A stretch of DNA of 64,000 bases, taken from the NCBI GenBank assembly GCA_016185185.1, contig JACPOD010000036.1, positions 1 to 64,000 on the forward strand, given 5' to 3'. The position numbers and the translations under genes are program-made. Below, piece after piece: positions 8,002 through 18,729 of the stretch. The notes under the pieces were generated by a model. The model was not told where the DNA came from. It made no database searches and saw nothing but the letters and a program-made list of their open reading frames with translations. Position 1 is the first letter of the stretch. The number at the start of each line of letters is the position of its first letter. The DNA is from Sphingobacteriales bacterium. GTDB lineage: Bacteria; Bacteroidota; Bacteroidia; Chitinophagales; Chitinophagaceae.

Positions 8002-9750
8002 ATGGATACATTAGAATTAAAGAAACAAAAAGCGGAAGAAGTAAAATCGGTTACGATCAGTGGAGGTGCAGCTGTGCTGGAAGCTTTTTTAGCAGAGGAT
8101 GTGGATACCATCTTTGGCTATCCGGGGGGTGCTATTATGCCTATCTATGATGCATTGTATGATTATAATGAAAGAGTAAAACATATACTGGTTCGTCACG
8201 AACAAGGGGCTATTCATGCCGCACAGGGTTTTGCCAGGGCCAGTGGAAGAACCGGAGTGGTGTTTGCCACCAGCGGACCTGCGGCAACCAATTTAGTGAC
8301 AGGTTTAGCAGATGCTATGATTGACAGTACCCCATTGGTTTGTGTAACAGGCCAGGTGTTTGCCCATTTGCTTGGTACGGATGCTTTCCAGGAAACAGAT
8401 ATCATCAATATCACTACGCCGGTAACAAAATGGAATTACCAGGTAACGGATGCTAAAGAAATTCCTGCTGTATTAGCGAAAGCATTTCATATTGCAGGAA
8501 GCGGAAGGCCCGGACCTGTTTTGATTGATATTACTAAGAATGCTCAGTTGCAGATGTTTGAATATAGCGGTTATACCAAGTGTAATCATATCCGCAGCTA
8601 TCGGCCTAAACCAATCGTTAGAAAAAAATATATAGAGGAAGCAGCCAAACTTATTAATGAAGCAAAAAAACCATTCGTAATCTTTGGTCAGGGTGTGATT
8701 CTTGGCAAAGCTGAAAAAGAATTTATAAAATTTATTGAAAAAGGTGGTTTACCCGCAGCCTGGACCATTATGGGTATGAGTGCAATTCCAACAGATCATC
8801 CGCTGGGAGTAGGTATGCTGGGTATGCATGGGAATTATGGTCCGAATTTATTGACGAATGAATGTGATGTGTTGATTGCAATAGGTATGCGTTTTGATGA
8901 TCGTGTAACCGGCCGATTGGATAAATATGCCAGGCAGGCAAAAATTATTCATTTGGATATTGACCCTGCCGAAATTGATAAAAATGTAAAAGCAACAGTG
9001 GGTGTGTGGGGTGATTGTAAAGAAACATTGCCAATGCTAACAGAATTAATTGATCAGAAAATTTACCCTCAGTGGTTACAACAGTTTAAAGACTGTATGA
9101 TAAAAGAAGAAGCAAAAGTGATGAAGGAAGAATTGAACCCAACAAAGGATGAATTAACAATGGGGGAAGTAATTAACCTGCTGAATGAGTTAACGAAGGG
9201 TGATGCTATTATTGTAACGGATGTTGGTCAGCACCAGATGGTGGCCTGCCGCTATGCAAAAATGAACCAGAGTAAAAGTAATATCACCAGTGGTGGATTG
9301 GGAACAATGGGATTTGCATTGCCTGCAGCTATTGGTGCTAAATATGGAGCACCGGAGAGAACGGTGGTTGCTGTAATTGGTGATGGCGGCATACAGATGA
9401 CGATACAGGAGTTGGGAACAATCATGCAGTTTAAACCGGATGTAAAAATTTTAATTCTGAATAATAGTTTCCTCGGAATGGTTCGCCAGTGGCAGGAACT
9501 CTTTCATCAAAACAGGTATTCGTTTGTAAATATCACCAGTCCTGATTTTGTACAGGTAGCAAAAGGATATTATATCGACGGGCAAAGTGTAAATGAAAGA
9601 AGCAAACTGAAAGGTGCTTTAGAAACCATGCTTAATCATAAAGGAAGTTATTTACTGGAAGTAAAAGTGGGTAAAGAAAACAATGTATTCCCGATGGTGC
9701 CACAGGGCCGTGGAGTATCAGAAATAATTTTATGTAAAGAAGATCTGTAG
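8002..9750 (+). CDS. ilvB: Acetolactate synthase, large (catalytic) subunit
   Basis: Thiamine-diphosphate enzyme that joins two pyruvates, or pyruvate and 2-oxobutyrate, to form the acetohydroxy acids of valine/leucine and isoleucine synthesis. At 582 residues it has the normal length. Motifs are IFGYPGGAIMPIYDAL near residue 36, EQGAIHAAQGFARASG with the catalytic glutamate near residue 64, and the ThDP/Mg motif beginning GDGGIQMT near residue 458 and ending with the Asn pair of ILNNSF. FLGMVRQWQELF is typical of true biosynthetic AHAS. The regulatory subunit ilvN follows after a broken small gene. Confidence 0.96.
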   Translation: MDTLELKKQKAEEVKSVTISGGAAVLEAFLAEDVDTIFGYPGGAIMPIYDALYDYNERVKHILVRHEQGAIHAAQGFARASGRTGVVFATSGPAATNLVTGLADAMIDSTPLVCVTGQVFAHLLGTDAFQETDIINITTPVTKWNYQVTDAKEIPAVLAKAFHIAGSGRPGPVLIDITKNAQLQMFEYSGYTKCNHIRSYRPKPIVRKKYIEEAAKLINEAKKPFVIFGQGVILGKAEKEFIKFIEKGGLPAAWTIMGMSAIPTDHPLGVGMLGMHGNYGPNLLTNECDVLIAIGMRFDDRVTGRLDKYARQAKIIHLDIDPAEIDKNVKATVGVWGDCKETLPMLTELIDQKIYPQWLQQFKDCMIKEEAKVMKEELNPTKDELTMGEVINLLNELTKGDAIIVTDVGQHQMVACRYAKMNQSKSNITSGGLGTMGFALPAAIGAKYGAPERTVVAVIGDGGIQMTIQELGTIMQFKPDVKILILNNSFLGMVRQWQELFHQNRYSFVNITSPDFVQVAKGYYIDGQSVNERSKLKGALETMLNHKGSYLLEVKVGKENNVFPMVPQGRGVSEIILCKEDL

Positions 9751-9762
9751 AATTAGCACCTG

Positions 9763-10053
9763 ATGATTACAGAGATAGCTCTTTTAAATATCATACCGGG
9801 AAAAAACCAGGAGTTTGAAAAAGCTTTTGATAAGGCACAGGAAATTATTTCTTCCATGAAGGGATATCTGGAGCATGAGCTTCAAAAATGTGTGGAAGAA
9901 GAAAACAAATACCTGTTACTGGTTTGATGGGAAACGTTCGAAGACCATACAGAAGGGTTTAGAAAACATGAAAGGTACAATGATTGGAGAAAATTGTTGC
10001 ATCATTTTTATCATCCCTTCCCGGTAGTAGAACATTATAAAAAAGTTTATTGA
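9763..10053 (+). pseudogene. ABM-family (antibiotic biosynthesis monooxygenase-like) gene with an in-frame stop
   Basis: The frame from ATG 9763 to TGA 10051-10053 encodes a 96-codon ferredoxin-like ABM-fold protein: ITEIALLNIIPGKNQEFEKA at the start, and WETFEDHTEGFR then the HHFYHPFPVVEHY tail. A single TGA at 9925-9927 interrupts it exactly where the family has a charged residue before WE. CGA to TGA is one C-to-T change away from an intact gene. Both halves are conserved and in the same frame. ABM proteins are small haem-degrading or quinone/flavin-independent monooxygenases, or unknowns; no function can be assigned. It sits between ilvB and ilvN, so its translation would have coupled the two. 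Confidence 0.7.
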
Positions 10054-10066
10054 TAAAATAACTGAT

Positions 10067-10657
10067 ATGCAAAAACAGGAATATACAATTACGGTGTACA
10101 CAGAGAACCAGGTTGGTTTGCTGAACCGTATTGCTATTATTTTTTCAAGAAGGAAAATTAATATTGAAAGTTTAAATACATCTCCATCTGAAGTGGATAG
10201 TGTGCATCGCTTTACCATTGTCATTAATGAGTTTGAAGAAGTAGTACGCAAACTTTGCCGGCAAATAGAAAAGCAGGTAGATGTATTAAAAGCTTACTAC
10301 AATACTAATGATGAAATCGTTTGGCAGGAGCTGGCAATGTATAAAGTTCCTACTGAAGTGATACAGGAAGAAGTAAAAGTGGAACGGCTGTTGAGTCAGC
10401 ATGGTGCTAAAGCGGTTGTGATCCGTAAAGATTACACGGTATTTGAAGTAAGCGGGCATCGTGAAGAAACGGATAAGTTGATTGAGGTGCTGGAACCATA
10501 CGGGTTGATTGAATTTGTTCGCAGCGGGAGGGTGGCTATTATCAAAAAGAGTGATGGTTTTCACAATAAACTGAAAGAATTTGAATACCGGGAGCCGGGC
10601 GAACATGCAGTAGAGAATGAGTTTTTGGATAAAAACCAGGAAGTATTTAGTATGTAG
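10067..10657 (+). CDS. ilvN: Acetolactate synthase, small (regulatory) subunit
   Basis: A 196-residue regulatory subunit. The N-terminal ACT domain (residues 5-75, ITVYTENQVGLLNRIAIIFSRRKINIESL) is the part that binds valine for feedback inhibition; the C-terminal half (residues 85-170) is the second ACT-like domain of longer IlvN/IlvH proteins. The ATG at 10067 lies 13 bases after the stop of the broken ABM gene, so transcription with ilvB is likely. The stop codon TAG is followed with no gap by a G/C boundary element that begins a longer intergenic repeat also found behind ilvC. Confidence 0.93.
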   Translation: MQKQEYTITVYTENQVGLLNRIAIIFSRRKINIESLNTSPSEVDSVHRFTIVINEFEEVVRKLCRQIEKQVDVLKAYYNTNDEIVWQELAMYKVPTEVIQEEVKVERLLSQHGAKAVVIRKDYTVFEVSGHREETDKLIEVLEPYGLIEFVRSGRVAIIKKSDGFHNKLKEFEYREPGEHAVENEFLDKNQEVFSM

Positions 10658-10790
10658 CCCCCTGTCCCCCCAAAGGGGGAACTTAGGTAGCTATTGCTTG
10701 AGTATAGGCAATGATAATCCTGATGAGAACTGAAGAATAGCTGATGTGGTAGAACTATAAGTTTGGTAAGAACAAAAGCACCGCTCTTTC
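10658..10790 (+). repeat. About 130-bp intergenic repeat behind ilvN (copy 1)
   Basis: Begins right after the ilvN stop with the palindromic C-run/AAA/G-run element (10658-10682). It then shares several words with the region behind ilvC: TAGCTGATGTGGTAGAAC (10738-10755) and AGCACCGCTC (10777-10786). No ORF. The rest of the gap to ilvC holds another C/G inverted repeat near 10825, a dispersed repeat and an A/T-rich repeat. Confidence 0.75.
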
Positions 10791-10890
10791 TCCCTTTGAA
10801 AAAAAACTCAAAAATTAGTTAACTATCCCCTGCCTGGAGGGGCGCATTGAGTAAATGATTGCAATAAGGGAATTGGGGTGGGTTTGCTAA

Positions 10891-10929
10891 ATAGAATTGT
10901 TTTAGTACAAGTGAGTGACACAACAGAAG
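10891..10929 (+). repeat. Dispersed ACAAGTGAGTGACACAACAG repeat, second copy
   Basis: Shares ATAGAATTGTT, then the core, with the copy behind ilvE at 5551-5590, in the same orientation. It lies about 85 bases before ilvC. Confidence 0.75.
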
Positions 10930-10972
10930 ATAAATAGTAGTACAAAAGCTGATAAAATAAAAAGAAAAATAA

Positions 10973-11006
10973 TTTTCAAATTTTTAAATTTTCAAATCTT
11001 CAAATT
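10973..11006 (+). repeat. TTCAAAT-rich repeat before ilvC
   Basis: Alternating words TTTTCAAATT, TTTAAATTTT and CAAATCTTCAAATT end six bases before the ilvC ATG. The same word set, on the other strand, lies directly before dnaJ (48456-48489). Weakly self-complementary and A/T-rich. Confidence 0.6.
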
Positions 11007-11012
11007 GATTTT

Positions 11013-12080
11013 ATGGCAAAATTAAATTTCGGTGGTACCGAAGAAAATGTAGTAACAAGAGATGAGTTTCCACTCGCAAAAGCACAAGAAGTATTAAAGA
11101 ATGAAACCATCGCTGTAATTGGTTACGGCGTTCAGGGCCCCGGACAGGCATTGAACCAGAGAGATAATGGTATCAATGTAATTGTTGGTCAGCGTAAAAA
11201 TTCCAAAACATGGGATAAAGCGGTTCGTGATGGTTTTGTACCTGGTGAAACTTTGTTTGAAATTGAAGAAGCTTTACAACGTGGTACTATCATTTGCTAC
11301 CTGTTAAGTGATGCTGCACAAATTGCATTATGGCCAACCGTTAAAAAACATCTTACTCCCGGTAAAGCGTTATACTTCTCTCATGGATTTGGTATCACTT
11401 TTAATGAACAAACCGGAATTATACCGCCTGCTGATGTGGATGTATTCTTAGTAGCTCCTAAAGGGTCAGGAACATCTTTACGCAGAATGTTTTTACAGGG
11501 CCGTGGTTTAAACAGCTCTTACGCTATTTTCCAGGATGCAACCGGTAAAGCAAAAGATCGAGTAATTGCTTTGGGTATTGCTGTAGGAAGTGGTTATTTG
11601 TTTGAAACAGATTTCAAGAAAGAAGTATATAGCGATTTAACTGGTGAAAGAGGTACACTGATGGGAGCCATCCAGGGAATTTTCGCTGCGCAGTATCAAG
11701 TATTGCGTGAAAGAGGTCATTCTCCTTCTGAAGCGTTCAATGAAACAGTGGAGGAGTTAACCCAATCATTAATGCCGCTCGTTGCTGAAAATGGTATGGA
11801 CTGGATGTATGCTAACTGTTCTACCACAGCACAACGAGGTGCTCTCGACTGGTGGAAAAAATTCCGTGATGCAACATTGCCTGTGTTCAATGATCTGTAC
11901 ACTAGTGTAGCAACTGGCAAAGAATCTCAGCGTTCTATCGACAGTAACTCACAACCTGATTACCGTGAAAAATTAGATGCTGAATTGGAAGAGTTGCGTG
12001 AAAGTGAAATGTGGCAGGCTGGTAAAACAGTTCGTTCCCTTCGTCCGGAAAATCAGCCGGCCAAAGCAGAAACAATATAA
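11013..12080 (+). CDS. ilvC: Ketol-acid reductoisomerase
   Basis: IlvC isomerises and reduces acetolactate and acetohydroxybutyrate with NADPH and Mg2+. The 355-residue product has an N-terminal Rossmann domain (IAVIGYGVQGPGQALNQRDNG near residue 34) whose GxGxxG loop and following GQRK basic residues suggest NADPH. The C-terminal knotted domain contains the metal-binding segment DLTGERGTLMGAIQG near residue 210 and a later Glu-rich helix (FNETVEELTQSLMPLV). The segment DVDVFLVAPKGSGTSLRR is conserved in the family. It is the last gene of the ilv cluster, and its TAA is followed directly by a boundary element. Confidence 0.96.
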   Translation: MAKLNFGGTEENVVTRDEFPLAKAQEVLKNETIAVIGYGVQGPGQALNQRDNGINVIVGQRKNSKTWDKAVRDGFVPGETLFEIEEALQRGTIICYLLSDAAQIALWPTVKKHLTPGKALYFSHGFGITFNEQTGIIPPADVDVFLVAPKGSGTSLRRMFLQGRGLNSSYAIFQDATGKAKDRVIALGIAVGSGYLFETDFKKEVYSDLTGERGTLMGAIQGIFAAQYQVLRERGHSPSEAFNETVEELTQSLMPLVAENGMDWMYANCSTTAQRGALDWWKKFRDATLPVFNDLYTSVATGKESQRSIDSNSQPDYREKLDAELEELRESEMWQAGKTVRSLRPENQPAKAETI

Positions 12081-12285
12081 CCCCCTGTCCCCCTAAAGGG
12101 GGAATTTGGTTAGCTACTGTTTTGGTAATAGCAATTATTCTTTTATGAAAGTCGGATTTAGATGAATTGTGGTTAGTTTGATATGATGAAAAAAGTTTAT
12201 AGCTGATGTGGTAGAACAAAAAGTTTGGATATAAAAAGAAGCACCGCTCCCTCTCCTTCACGAGAGGGAGAAGGAGGGCGAGGTT
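12081..12285 (+). repeat. Intergenic repeat behind ilvC (copy 2)
   Basis: Starts immediately after the ilvC stop with the C-run/AAA/G-run palindrome (12081-12104). It repeats TAGCTGATGTGGTAGAAC (12200-12217) and AGCACCGCTC (12240-12249) of the copy behind ilvN, then ends in the palindrome CTCCCTCTC...GAGAGGGAG (12247-12270). The rest of the gap up to gltB is A/T-rich; no clear promoter or leader peptide was found there. Confidence 0.75.
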
Positions 12286-12443
12286 CTAACTAACACTCGT
12301 TTTAATTGTGAAAAATACTCGTATAATTCAGCAATCAAACGCCTGTTATTTTGTAATTTTAAGCGTTGCTTGCATAAATCCAATTACCCTGTTTAAAAAC
12401 CCGTGTACTTTATTGAATATTATCTAAAAACTCAACCTGATAA

Positions 12444-15400
12444 ATGACAAGCAACAGAGGTTTATACGATCCTTCTTTTGAGCATGATGCCTGTGGTATT
12501 GGTTTCGTAGCAAGTATTAAGGGCTCAAAATCCCATCAGCATATCAGTGATGCATTAACTGTGTTGGAAAACATGGAACACCGCGGTGCCTGTGGTTGTG
12601 AAAACAATACAGGCGATGGTGCTGGTATTATGATACAAACACCTCATGAATTTTTCTTTGAAGAATGTTTGAAGCTGGGTATTCATCTTCCTTCTTTTGG
12701 TAAATATGGTGTAGGTGTTATTTTTTTTCCCAGGGAAATTAAATTAAGAGAAGAGTGCCGTGATATTTTTAATCGTACTGCAGAAAAGTTGGGATTGGAA
12801 ATTCTTGTTTATAGAAAAGTGCCTGTAAATCCTGAAGGAATTGGACCTACCGCTTTAAGTGTGGAGCCGGAAATGGAACAGGTTTTTGTTGCATGCCCTG
12901 ATCATATCAATAATCCCGATGAGTTTGAAAAAAAATTATTTGTGTTGCGTAATCACGCATCACATCTTATCAATAGTACCGTAAAGAAAGATGCCATTGG
13001 ATTTTATATTGCCTCACTTTCTTACAAAACAATTGTATACAAAGGCCAGTTAACAAGTACGCAGGTAAGAAATTATTTTCCTGACCTGAGTAATAAAAGA
13101 GTGGTTAGTGCTTTTGGTTTGGTACATTCCCGTTTTGCTACCAATACATTTCCATCGTGGAAACTGGCGCAGCCATTTCGCTTTATTGCTCACAATGGTG
13201 AAATCAACACACTCCAGGGAAATTTAAACTGGTTGAAATCAAGTGAACATGGTTTTACATCTCCTGATTTTTCAAAAGAAGAAATGGAGATGCTGTTGCC
13301 AATCGTAACCAGCGGTCAGTCGGACTCTGCATGTTTAGATAACATGATAGAGTTACTAATAATGACAGGAAGAAGTTTACCACATGTAATGATGATGTTA
13401 ATTCCCGAAGCATGGGATGGCAATGAGCAGATGGATCCTGTGAAGAAAGCATTTTATGAATATCATGCATCCATCATGGAACCGTGGGATGGTCCTGCTT
13501 CTATTTCATTTACCGATGGAAAAATTATCGGTGCTACGTTAGACAGAAATGGTCTTCGTCCTTCACGATATTGTATTACGAATGATGATCGTGTTATTAT
13601 GGCCAGTGAAACTGGTGTTTTGCCCATTGATCCATCAACTATCATTAAAAAGGGAAGGTTGCATCCGGGTAAAATGTTTGTAGTGGATATGGAGCAGGGA
13701 AGAATCATCAGCGATGATGAACTGAAGCAAAAGATCTGTACACAAAAACCATATGCGGATTGGTTGAACCAGAATAAAATCCGGTTAGAAGAATTACCAG
13801 AACCAAGAGTTGCTTTTACGCATTTGAGTGATGAAAACATTTTAAAATATCAAAAAGCCTTTGGTTATTCAACAGAAGATATTGATACGATAATAAAGCC
13901 AATGGCCCTTGAAGGGAAAGAACCTATTGGTTCTATGGGAACAGATACACCATTAGCAGTATTGAGTGACCAGCCTCAGCATTTATCATCTTATTTTAAA
14001 CAATTATTTGCACAGGTAACAAATCCGCCTATTGACCCGATACGAGAAAGAATGGTAATGAGTTTGGCTGCATTTGTTGGTAACAATGGAAATTTACTGG
14101 AAGAAGATCCGATGCATTGTCACACTGTGGCTCTAAAGCAACCGATCCTTACGTCAACCGAATTAGAAAAAATCAGAAGTATTGATACAGGGAAGTTCCA
14201 GGCAAAAACATTGCAAACATATTTTAGGGCAGATGGTAAACCAGATTCTTTAAAGAAAGGATTAGACCGGTTATGCCGTTATGCTGAAGATGCTGTACAT
14301 GATGGTTTTGAAGTGTTGATACTTTGTGACCGTGCAGTTGACAGTGATCATGCTACCATCCCATCATTATTGGCTACGGGGGCAGTACATCATCATCTTA
14401 TCCGTAAAGGATTGCGTGGCGAAGTAGGTATTGTTGTGGAAGCAGGTGATGTATGGGAAGTGCATCATTTTGCCTGTTTAATTGCATTTGGCGCCACAGC
14501 TATCAATCCATATTTAGCACTGGCTTCCATCCGTAATTTAAAAGTAAATGGTAAACTGGAAACAGAATTAGAGTGGGAAACACTACGCAAAAATTATATT
14601 AAAGCAGTGTGTGATGGTTTATTGAAAGTGTTCTCTAAAATGGGAATCTCTACTTTACAATCTTACCAGGGCGCACAGATATTTGAAATACTGGGTTTGA
14701 ACCAGGAAGTAGTTGATAAATATTTTACCGGAGCAACAAGCAGAATACAAGGCATTGGTTTAGATGAAATAGCCAAAGAAGCATTGGCAAAGCATTGGTT
14801 TGCTTTCAGCAGAAAAGATATTCCGGTTGACCGGTTACCAGTGGGTGGTGTTTACCAATGGAAACGCAAAGGGGAATTCCATTTGTTCAATCCGACAACA
14901 ATTCACTTGTTGCAGTATTCAACTAAAATGAATGATTATGCAACATTTAAAAAATATTCAAAGCATGTAAATGATCAGAGCGAAAAAGCAGCCACGCTTA
15001 GAAGTTTATTTGAATTCAAACGCAATCGTCCTTCTATTTCTGTAGAAGAAGTAGAAGCTGCTGAAAAAATATACAAACGTTTTGCTACAGGTGCTATGAG
15101 TTTTGGCTCTATATCATGGGAAGCTCATACCACATTAGCCATTGCCATGAATCGTCTTGGGGGCAAAAGCAATACCGGGGAGGGCGGAGAAGATGAAAGA
15201 AGATATACTCCATTGGAAAATGGAGATTCAATGCGCAGCGCCATTAAACAAGTAGCCAGTGCGAGGTTTGGCGTAACAAGTTTATATCTCACCGAAGCAG
15301 ATGAATTACAAATTAAAATGGCACAGGGTGCCAAGCCGGGAGAAGGTGGTCAGTTACCCGGGCATAAAGTAGATGAATGGATTGGTAAAACCCGTCACTC

Positions 15401-16961
15401 TACACCGGGAGTAGGATTGATATCTCCTCCTCCGCATCACGATATTTATTCAATAGAAGATTTAGCACAATTAATATTTGATTTAAAGAATGCTAATCGC
15501 AATGCCCGAATTAATGTGAAGCTGGTAAGTAAGGCTGGTGTAGGTACAATCGCAGCTGGTGTTACTAAAGCAAAAGCAGATGTGGTGTTGATCAGCGGTC
15601 ATGATGGTGGTACAGGTGCATCACCAATATCTTCAATAAAACATGCAGGTTTGCCATGGGAATTAGGTTTGGCAGAAACACATCAAACACTCGTTAAAAA
15701 TAAATTACGCAGCAGGGTAGTAGTACAGGCTGATGGTCAAATGAAAACCGGTCGAGATATTGCTATTGCAGCATTACTTGGCGCAGAAGAATGGGGTGTG
15801 GCAACAGCAGCATTAGTGGTTGAAGGTTGTATTATGATGCGTAAATGTCATCTGAATACCTGTCCTGTAGGAGTAGCAACACAAGACCCGGAATTACGTA
15901 AACGCTTTACTGGTAATGCAGATCATGTAGTTAATTTCTTTAAGTTTTTAGTCCAGGAGTTAAGAGAGATCATGGCCGAACTTGGGTTTAGAACAGTGAA
16001 TGAAATGATCGGCCAGGTAGATTCTTTGCAGATGAGAGAAAATATTCACCACTGGAAATTCAGTAAACTTGATTTGTCGCCAATTCTTTACAAAGAACCA
16101 TCGTCCATTTATACTTCTCTTTATTGCACAGAAGAGCAAGATCATGGTTTAACAGAGGCGTTAGACTGGAAATTATTAGAAGCAGCAAAACCAGCATTGG
16201 AAAAGAAAGAAAAAGTAATGGCTTCATTTGTAATAAAGAATACAGACCGGACGGCTGGAACAATTCTTTCCAACGAAATCACAAAAAAATATCGTGATGC
16301 AGGGTTGCCTGATGATACAATTCATTTTAAATATAAAGGAACAGCAGGACAAAGTTTTGCGGCATTTAATACCAAAGGCATCACACACGAACTGGAAGGC
16401 GATGCAAATGATTATTTTGGTAAGGGATTAAGCGGGGCACGATTAATCATTTATCCTGATCAGAAATCAACATATACTCCTGAAGATAATATTGTGATAG
16501 GAAATGTGGCATTTTATGGCGCAACAAGCGGGGAAGCGTTTATCCGCGGTAAAGCAGGGGAACGTTTTGCCGTTCGTAATTCTGGTGCCAGTGTGGTAGT
16601 TGAAAGTGTGGGAGATCATGGTTGCGAATATATGACGGGTGGTACAGCAATTATTCTTGGTGAAACAGGAAGGAACTTTGCTGCAGGAATGAGTGGTGGT
16701 ATTGCTTATGTGTATGATGTTAAAGGAACTTTTGCCGGAAATTGTAATACGGAGATGGTTGATTTGGATACTGTGAGTGAAGAAGACAGTTTAGACCTGA
16801 AAGAAATGATTCAAAAACATTTTGAATATACCAGGAGTACTGTTGCTAAATTTATTTTAAATGATTTTGAAAACCAGGTGAAGAATTTTGTAAAAGTATT
16901 TCCACGGGATTATAAAAAAGTCTTAAGAGAAAGGAAACAAAAAGTAGTAGTAGAAAAGTAA
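12444..16961 (+). CDS. gltB: Glutamate synthase (NADPH), large subunit
   Basis: GOGAT large chain: the N-terminal glutamine amidotransferase releases ammonia, which is channelled to the FMN site and added to 2-oxoglutarate. The 1505 residues are the expected length. The nucleophile Cys17 lies in [12 protein letters not shown] after a short propeptide. The central and FMN-binding domains show [16 protein letters not shown] near residue 905, the synthase core HDGGTGASP, and the 3Fe-4S cysteines in [19 protein letters not shown] near residue 1130. The C-terminal beta-helix domain (GxxxG repeats) follows. gltD starts 33 bases later, so the two subunits are co-transcribed. Confidence 0.97.
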   Translation: MTSNRGLYDPSFEHDACGIGFVASIKGSKSHQHISDALTVLENMEHRGACGCENNTGDGAGIMIQTPHEFFFEECLKLGIHLPSFGKYGVGVIFFPREIKLREECRDIFNRTAEKLGLEILVYRKVPVNPEGIGPTALSVEPEMEQVFVACPDHINNPDEFEKKLFVLRNHASHLINSTVKKDAIGFYIASLSYKTIVYKGQLTSTQVRNYFPDLSNKRVVSAFGLVHSRFATNTFPSWKLAQPFRFIAHNGEINTLQGNLNWLKSSEHGFTSPDFSKEEMEMLLPIVTSGQSDSACLDNMIELLIMTGRSLPHVMMMLIPEAWDGNEQMDPVKKAFYEYHASIMEPWDGPASISFTDGKIIGATLDRNGLRPSRYCITNDDRVIMASETGVLPIDPSTIIKKGRLHPGKMFVVDMEQGRIISDDELKQKICTQKPYADWLNQNKIRLEELPEPRVAFTHLSDENILKYQKAFGYSTEDIDTIIKPMALEGKEPIGSMGTDTPLAVLSDQPQHLSSYFKQLFAQVTNPPIDPIRERMVMSLAAFVGNNGNLLEEDPMHCHTVALKQPILTSTELEKIRSIDTGKFQAKTLQTYFRADGKPDSLKKGLDRLCRYAEDAVHDGFEVLILCDRAVDSDHATIPSLLATGAVHHHLIRKGLRGEVGIVVEAGDVWEVHHFACLIAFGATAINPYLALASIRNLKVNGKLETELEWETLRKNYIKAVCDGLLKVFSKMGISTLQSYQGAQIFEILGLNQEVVDKYFTGATSRIQGIGLDEIAKEALAKHWFAFSRKDIPVDRLPVGGVYQWKRKGEFHLFNPTTIHLLQYSTKMNDYATFKKYSKHVNDQSEKAATLRSLFEFKRNRPSISVEEVEAAEKIYKRFATGAMSFGSISWEAHTTLAIAMNRLGGKSNTGEGGEDERRYTPLENGDSMRSAIKQVASARFGVTSLYLTEADELQIKMAQGAKPGEGGQLPGHKVDEWIGKTRHSTPGVGLISPPPHHDIYSIEDLAQLIFDLKNANRNARINVKLVSKAGVGTIAAGVTKAKADVVLISGHDGGTGASPISSIKHAGLPWELGLAETHQTLVKNKLRSRVVVQADGQMKTGRDIAIAALLGAEEWGVATAALVVEGCIMMRKCHLNTCPVGVATQDPELRKRFTGNADHVVNFFKFLVQELREIMAELGFRTVNEMIGQVDSLQMRENIHHWKFSKLDLSPILYKEPSSIYTSLYCTEEQDHGLTEALDWKLLEAAKPALEKKEKVMASFVIKNTDRTAGTILSNEITKKYRDAGLPDDTIHFKYKGTAGQSFAAFNTKGITHELEGDANDYFGKGLSGARLIIYPDQKSTYTPEDNIVIGNVAFYGATSGEAFIRGKAGERFAVRNSGASVVVESVGDHGCEYMTGGTAIILGETGRNFAAGMSGGIAYVYDVKGTFAGNCNTEMVDLDTVSEEDSLDLKEMIQKHFEYTRSTVAKFILNDFENQVKNFVKVFPRDYKKVLRERKQKVVVEK

Positions 16962-16994
16962 AATGCTAAACAATAAAATTTATAAAAAATATAA

Positions 16995-18497
16995 ATGGGT
17001 AAGCCAACCGGATTTTTAGAATTTACAAGAGATTTACCTGCAAAGAGAAAAGTGCAGGAACGGGTAGGTGACTACAAAGAGTTTATTGAGAAATTTCCGG
17101 AAGAGAAATTGAATCAGCAAGCTTCCCGTTGCATGAACTGTGGTATTCCATTTTGTCACAGTGGATGTCCTTTGGGCAATGTGATTCCTGAATTTAATGA
17201 TGCGGTATATCGTAAGAACTGGAAAGAGGCCTATGAGATTCTTTCCTCTACCAATAATTTTCCTGAGTTTACTGGTCGCATTTGTCCCGCACCATGCGAA
17301 AGTGCCTGTGTGTTGGGAATTAATCAACCACCAGTTGCGATTGAAGAAATTGAAAAGCATATTATTGAAATAGCATTTGAGAAGGGTTTTGTAAAACCAC
17401 GTAAGCCTAATGTTAGAACCGGTAAAAAAGTAGCGGTTGTTGGTTCTGGTCCTGCTGGTTTAGCGGCGGCAGTACAATTAAACTATGCTGGTCATGCAGT
17501 AACGGTGTTTGAAAGAGATGATGCACCGGGTGGATTGTTGCGTTATGGCATCCCTGATTTTAAATTGGAGAAATGGATAATCGCCCGGAGAGTAAGAGTG
17601 ATGGAAGAAGAAGGCATAGTATTCAAATGCCATAGCAACGTAGGGGTAAATGTTAGTGTGAATGATTTACTACGAGAATACCATGCGATTGTTTTAGCGG
17701 GGGGTTCTACTGTACCCCGTGATTTACCAATTCCTGGAAGAGAGTTGAAAGGCGTTTATTTTGCAATGCAGTTTTTAAAGCAGCAAAATAAAAGAGTGAG
17801 TAGTAAAGACCCATTAGCTAACGCAGCAATTGAAAGTAATATTTTCACTGAAAATATTTTGGCGCATAATAAAAATGTAGTGGTGATTGGTGGGGGTGAT
17901 ACAGGTAGTGATTGTGTAGGAACATCGAATCGGCATGGAGCAACGTCTGTGACTCAATTTGAGTTATTGCCAAAACCGCCAGAGTCAAGAACTGAGTTTA
18001 TGCCATGGCCTACTTATCCCATGACATTAAAAACATCTTCATCCCATGAAGAAGGAGCCAATAGAAAATGGGCCATTGCTACTAAAGAGTTTGTTGGCGA
18101 TTCTAATGGTAATTTAAAAGCATTAAAGATTGTTGACCTTGAGTGGAAGTTTACCGAAGACGGCAAGCCGGCACAGTTTATGGAAAGAGAAGAGAGCGAA
18201 AGGGAGATCCCTTGTGAATTGGCTTTGCTGGCAATGGGCTTTTTACATCCGCAACACAAAGGTTTGATTGATGAACTTGGAGTAGAAAAGGATGAAAGGG
18301 GTAATGTAAAAGCTACAGAAAAAAATTATCATACTAATATCAATAAAGTGTTTACTGCAGGTGATATGAGACGTGGGCAAAGCCTTGTTGTTTGGGCCAT
18401 TAGTGAGGGTAGAGAATGTGCCCGTAAGGTAGATGAGTTTTTAGTAGGGGTATCTCTTTTAGAAAGTAAAGACCAAAATTTAATTCTTTCATTATAA
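16995..18497 (+). CDS. gltD: Glutamate synthase (NADPH), small subunit
   Basis: GltD passes electrons from NADPH through FAD and two 4Fe-4S clusters to GltB. The 500-residue product has the N-terminal cluster motif CMNCGIPFCHSGCPLGN near residue 46 and the second set in GRICPAPCESACVLGI near residue 95. The FAD-binding Rossmann loop KKVAVVGSGPAGLAAA is near residue 145 and the NADPH loop NVVVIGGGDTGSDCVG near residue 293. The C-terminal FTAGDMRRGQSLVVWAI motif closes the FAD site. It ends the glt operon, followed by a strong terminator. Confidence 0.97.
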   Translation: MGKPTGFLEFTRDLPAKRKVQERVGDYKEFIEKFPEEKLNQQASRCMNCGIPFCHSGCPLGNVIPEFNDAVYRKNWKEAYEILSSTNNFPEFTGRICPAPCESACVLGINQPPVAIEEIEKHIIEIAFEKGFVKPRKPNVRTGKKVAVVGSGPAGLAAAVQLNYAGHAVTVFERDDAPGGLLRYGIPDFKLEKWIIARRVRVMEEEGIVFKCHSNVGVNVSVNDLLREYHAIVLAGGSTVPRDLPIPGRELKGVYFAMQFLKQQNKRVSSKDPLANAAIESNIFTENILAHNKNVVVIGGGDTGSDCVGTSNRHGATSVTQFELLPKPPESRTEFMPWPTYPMTLKTSSSHEEGANRKWAIATKEFVGDSNGNLKALKIVDLEWKFTEDGKPAQFMEREESEREIPCELALLAMGFLHPQHKGLIDELGVEKDERGNVKATEKNYHTNINKVFTAGDMRRGQSLVVWAISEGRECARKVDEFLVGVSLLESKDQNLILSL

Positions 18498-18518
18498 TAT
18501 TTTTACTTAATAATCAGC

Positions 18519-18549
18519 AGGCCATTTCATTTTTTGAAATGGCCTTTTT
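18519..18549 (+). terminator. Terminator of the gltBD operon
   Basis: AGGCCATTTCA (18519-18529) pairs perfectly with TGAAATGGCCT (18535-18545) over a five-T loop and runs into TTTTT. The gap from here to amtB is A/T-rich and must hold the amtB promoter, but no box stood out. Confidence 0.9.
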
Positions 18550-18729
18550 AATTCGGATTCAAAATCAACCAACTAAGTTTATTCGAATAATTTAAAAGCT
18601 AACAATCATTAATATTAATAAATATAAAATGTGAATTAATTTGATAGATTATATCTAATATTTTAATATTTTTGGTTTAAATTATAAAATTATAATTATT
18701 TATAATTTGAAATTTAAAACAAAGTTTAT

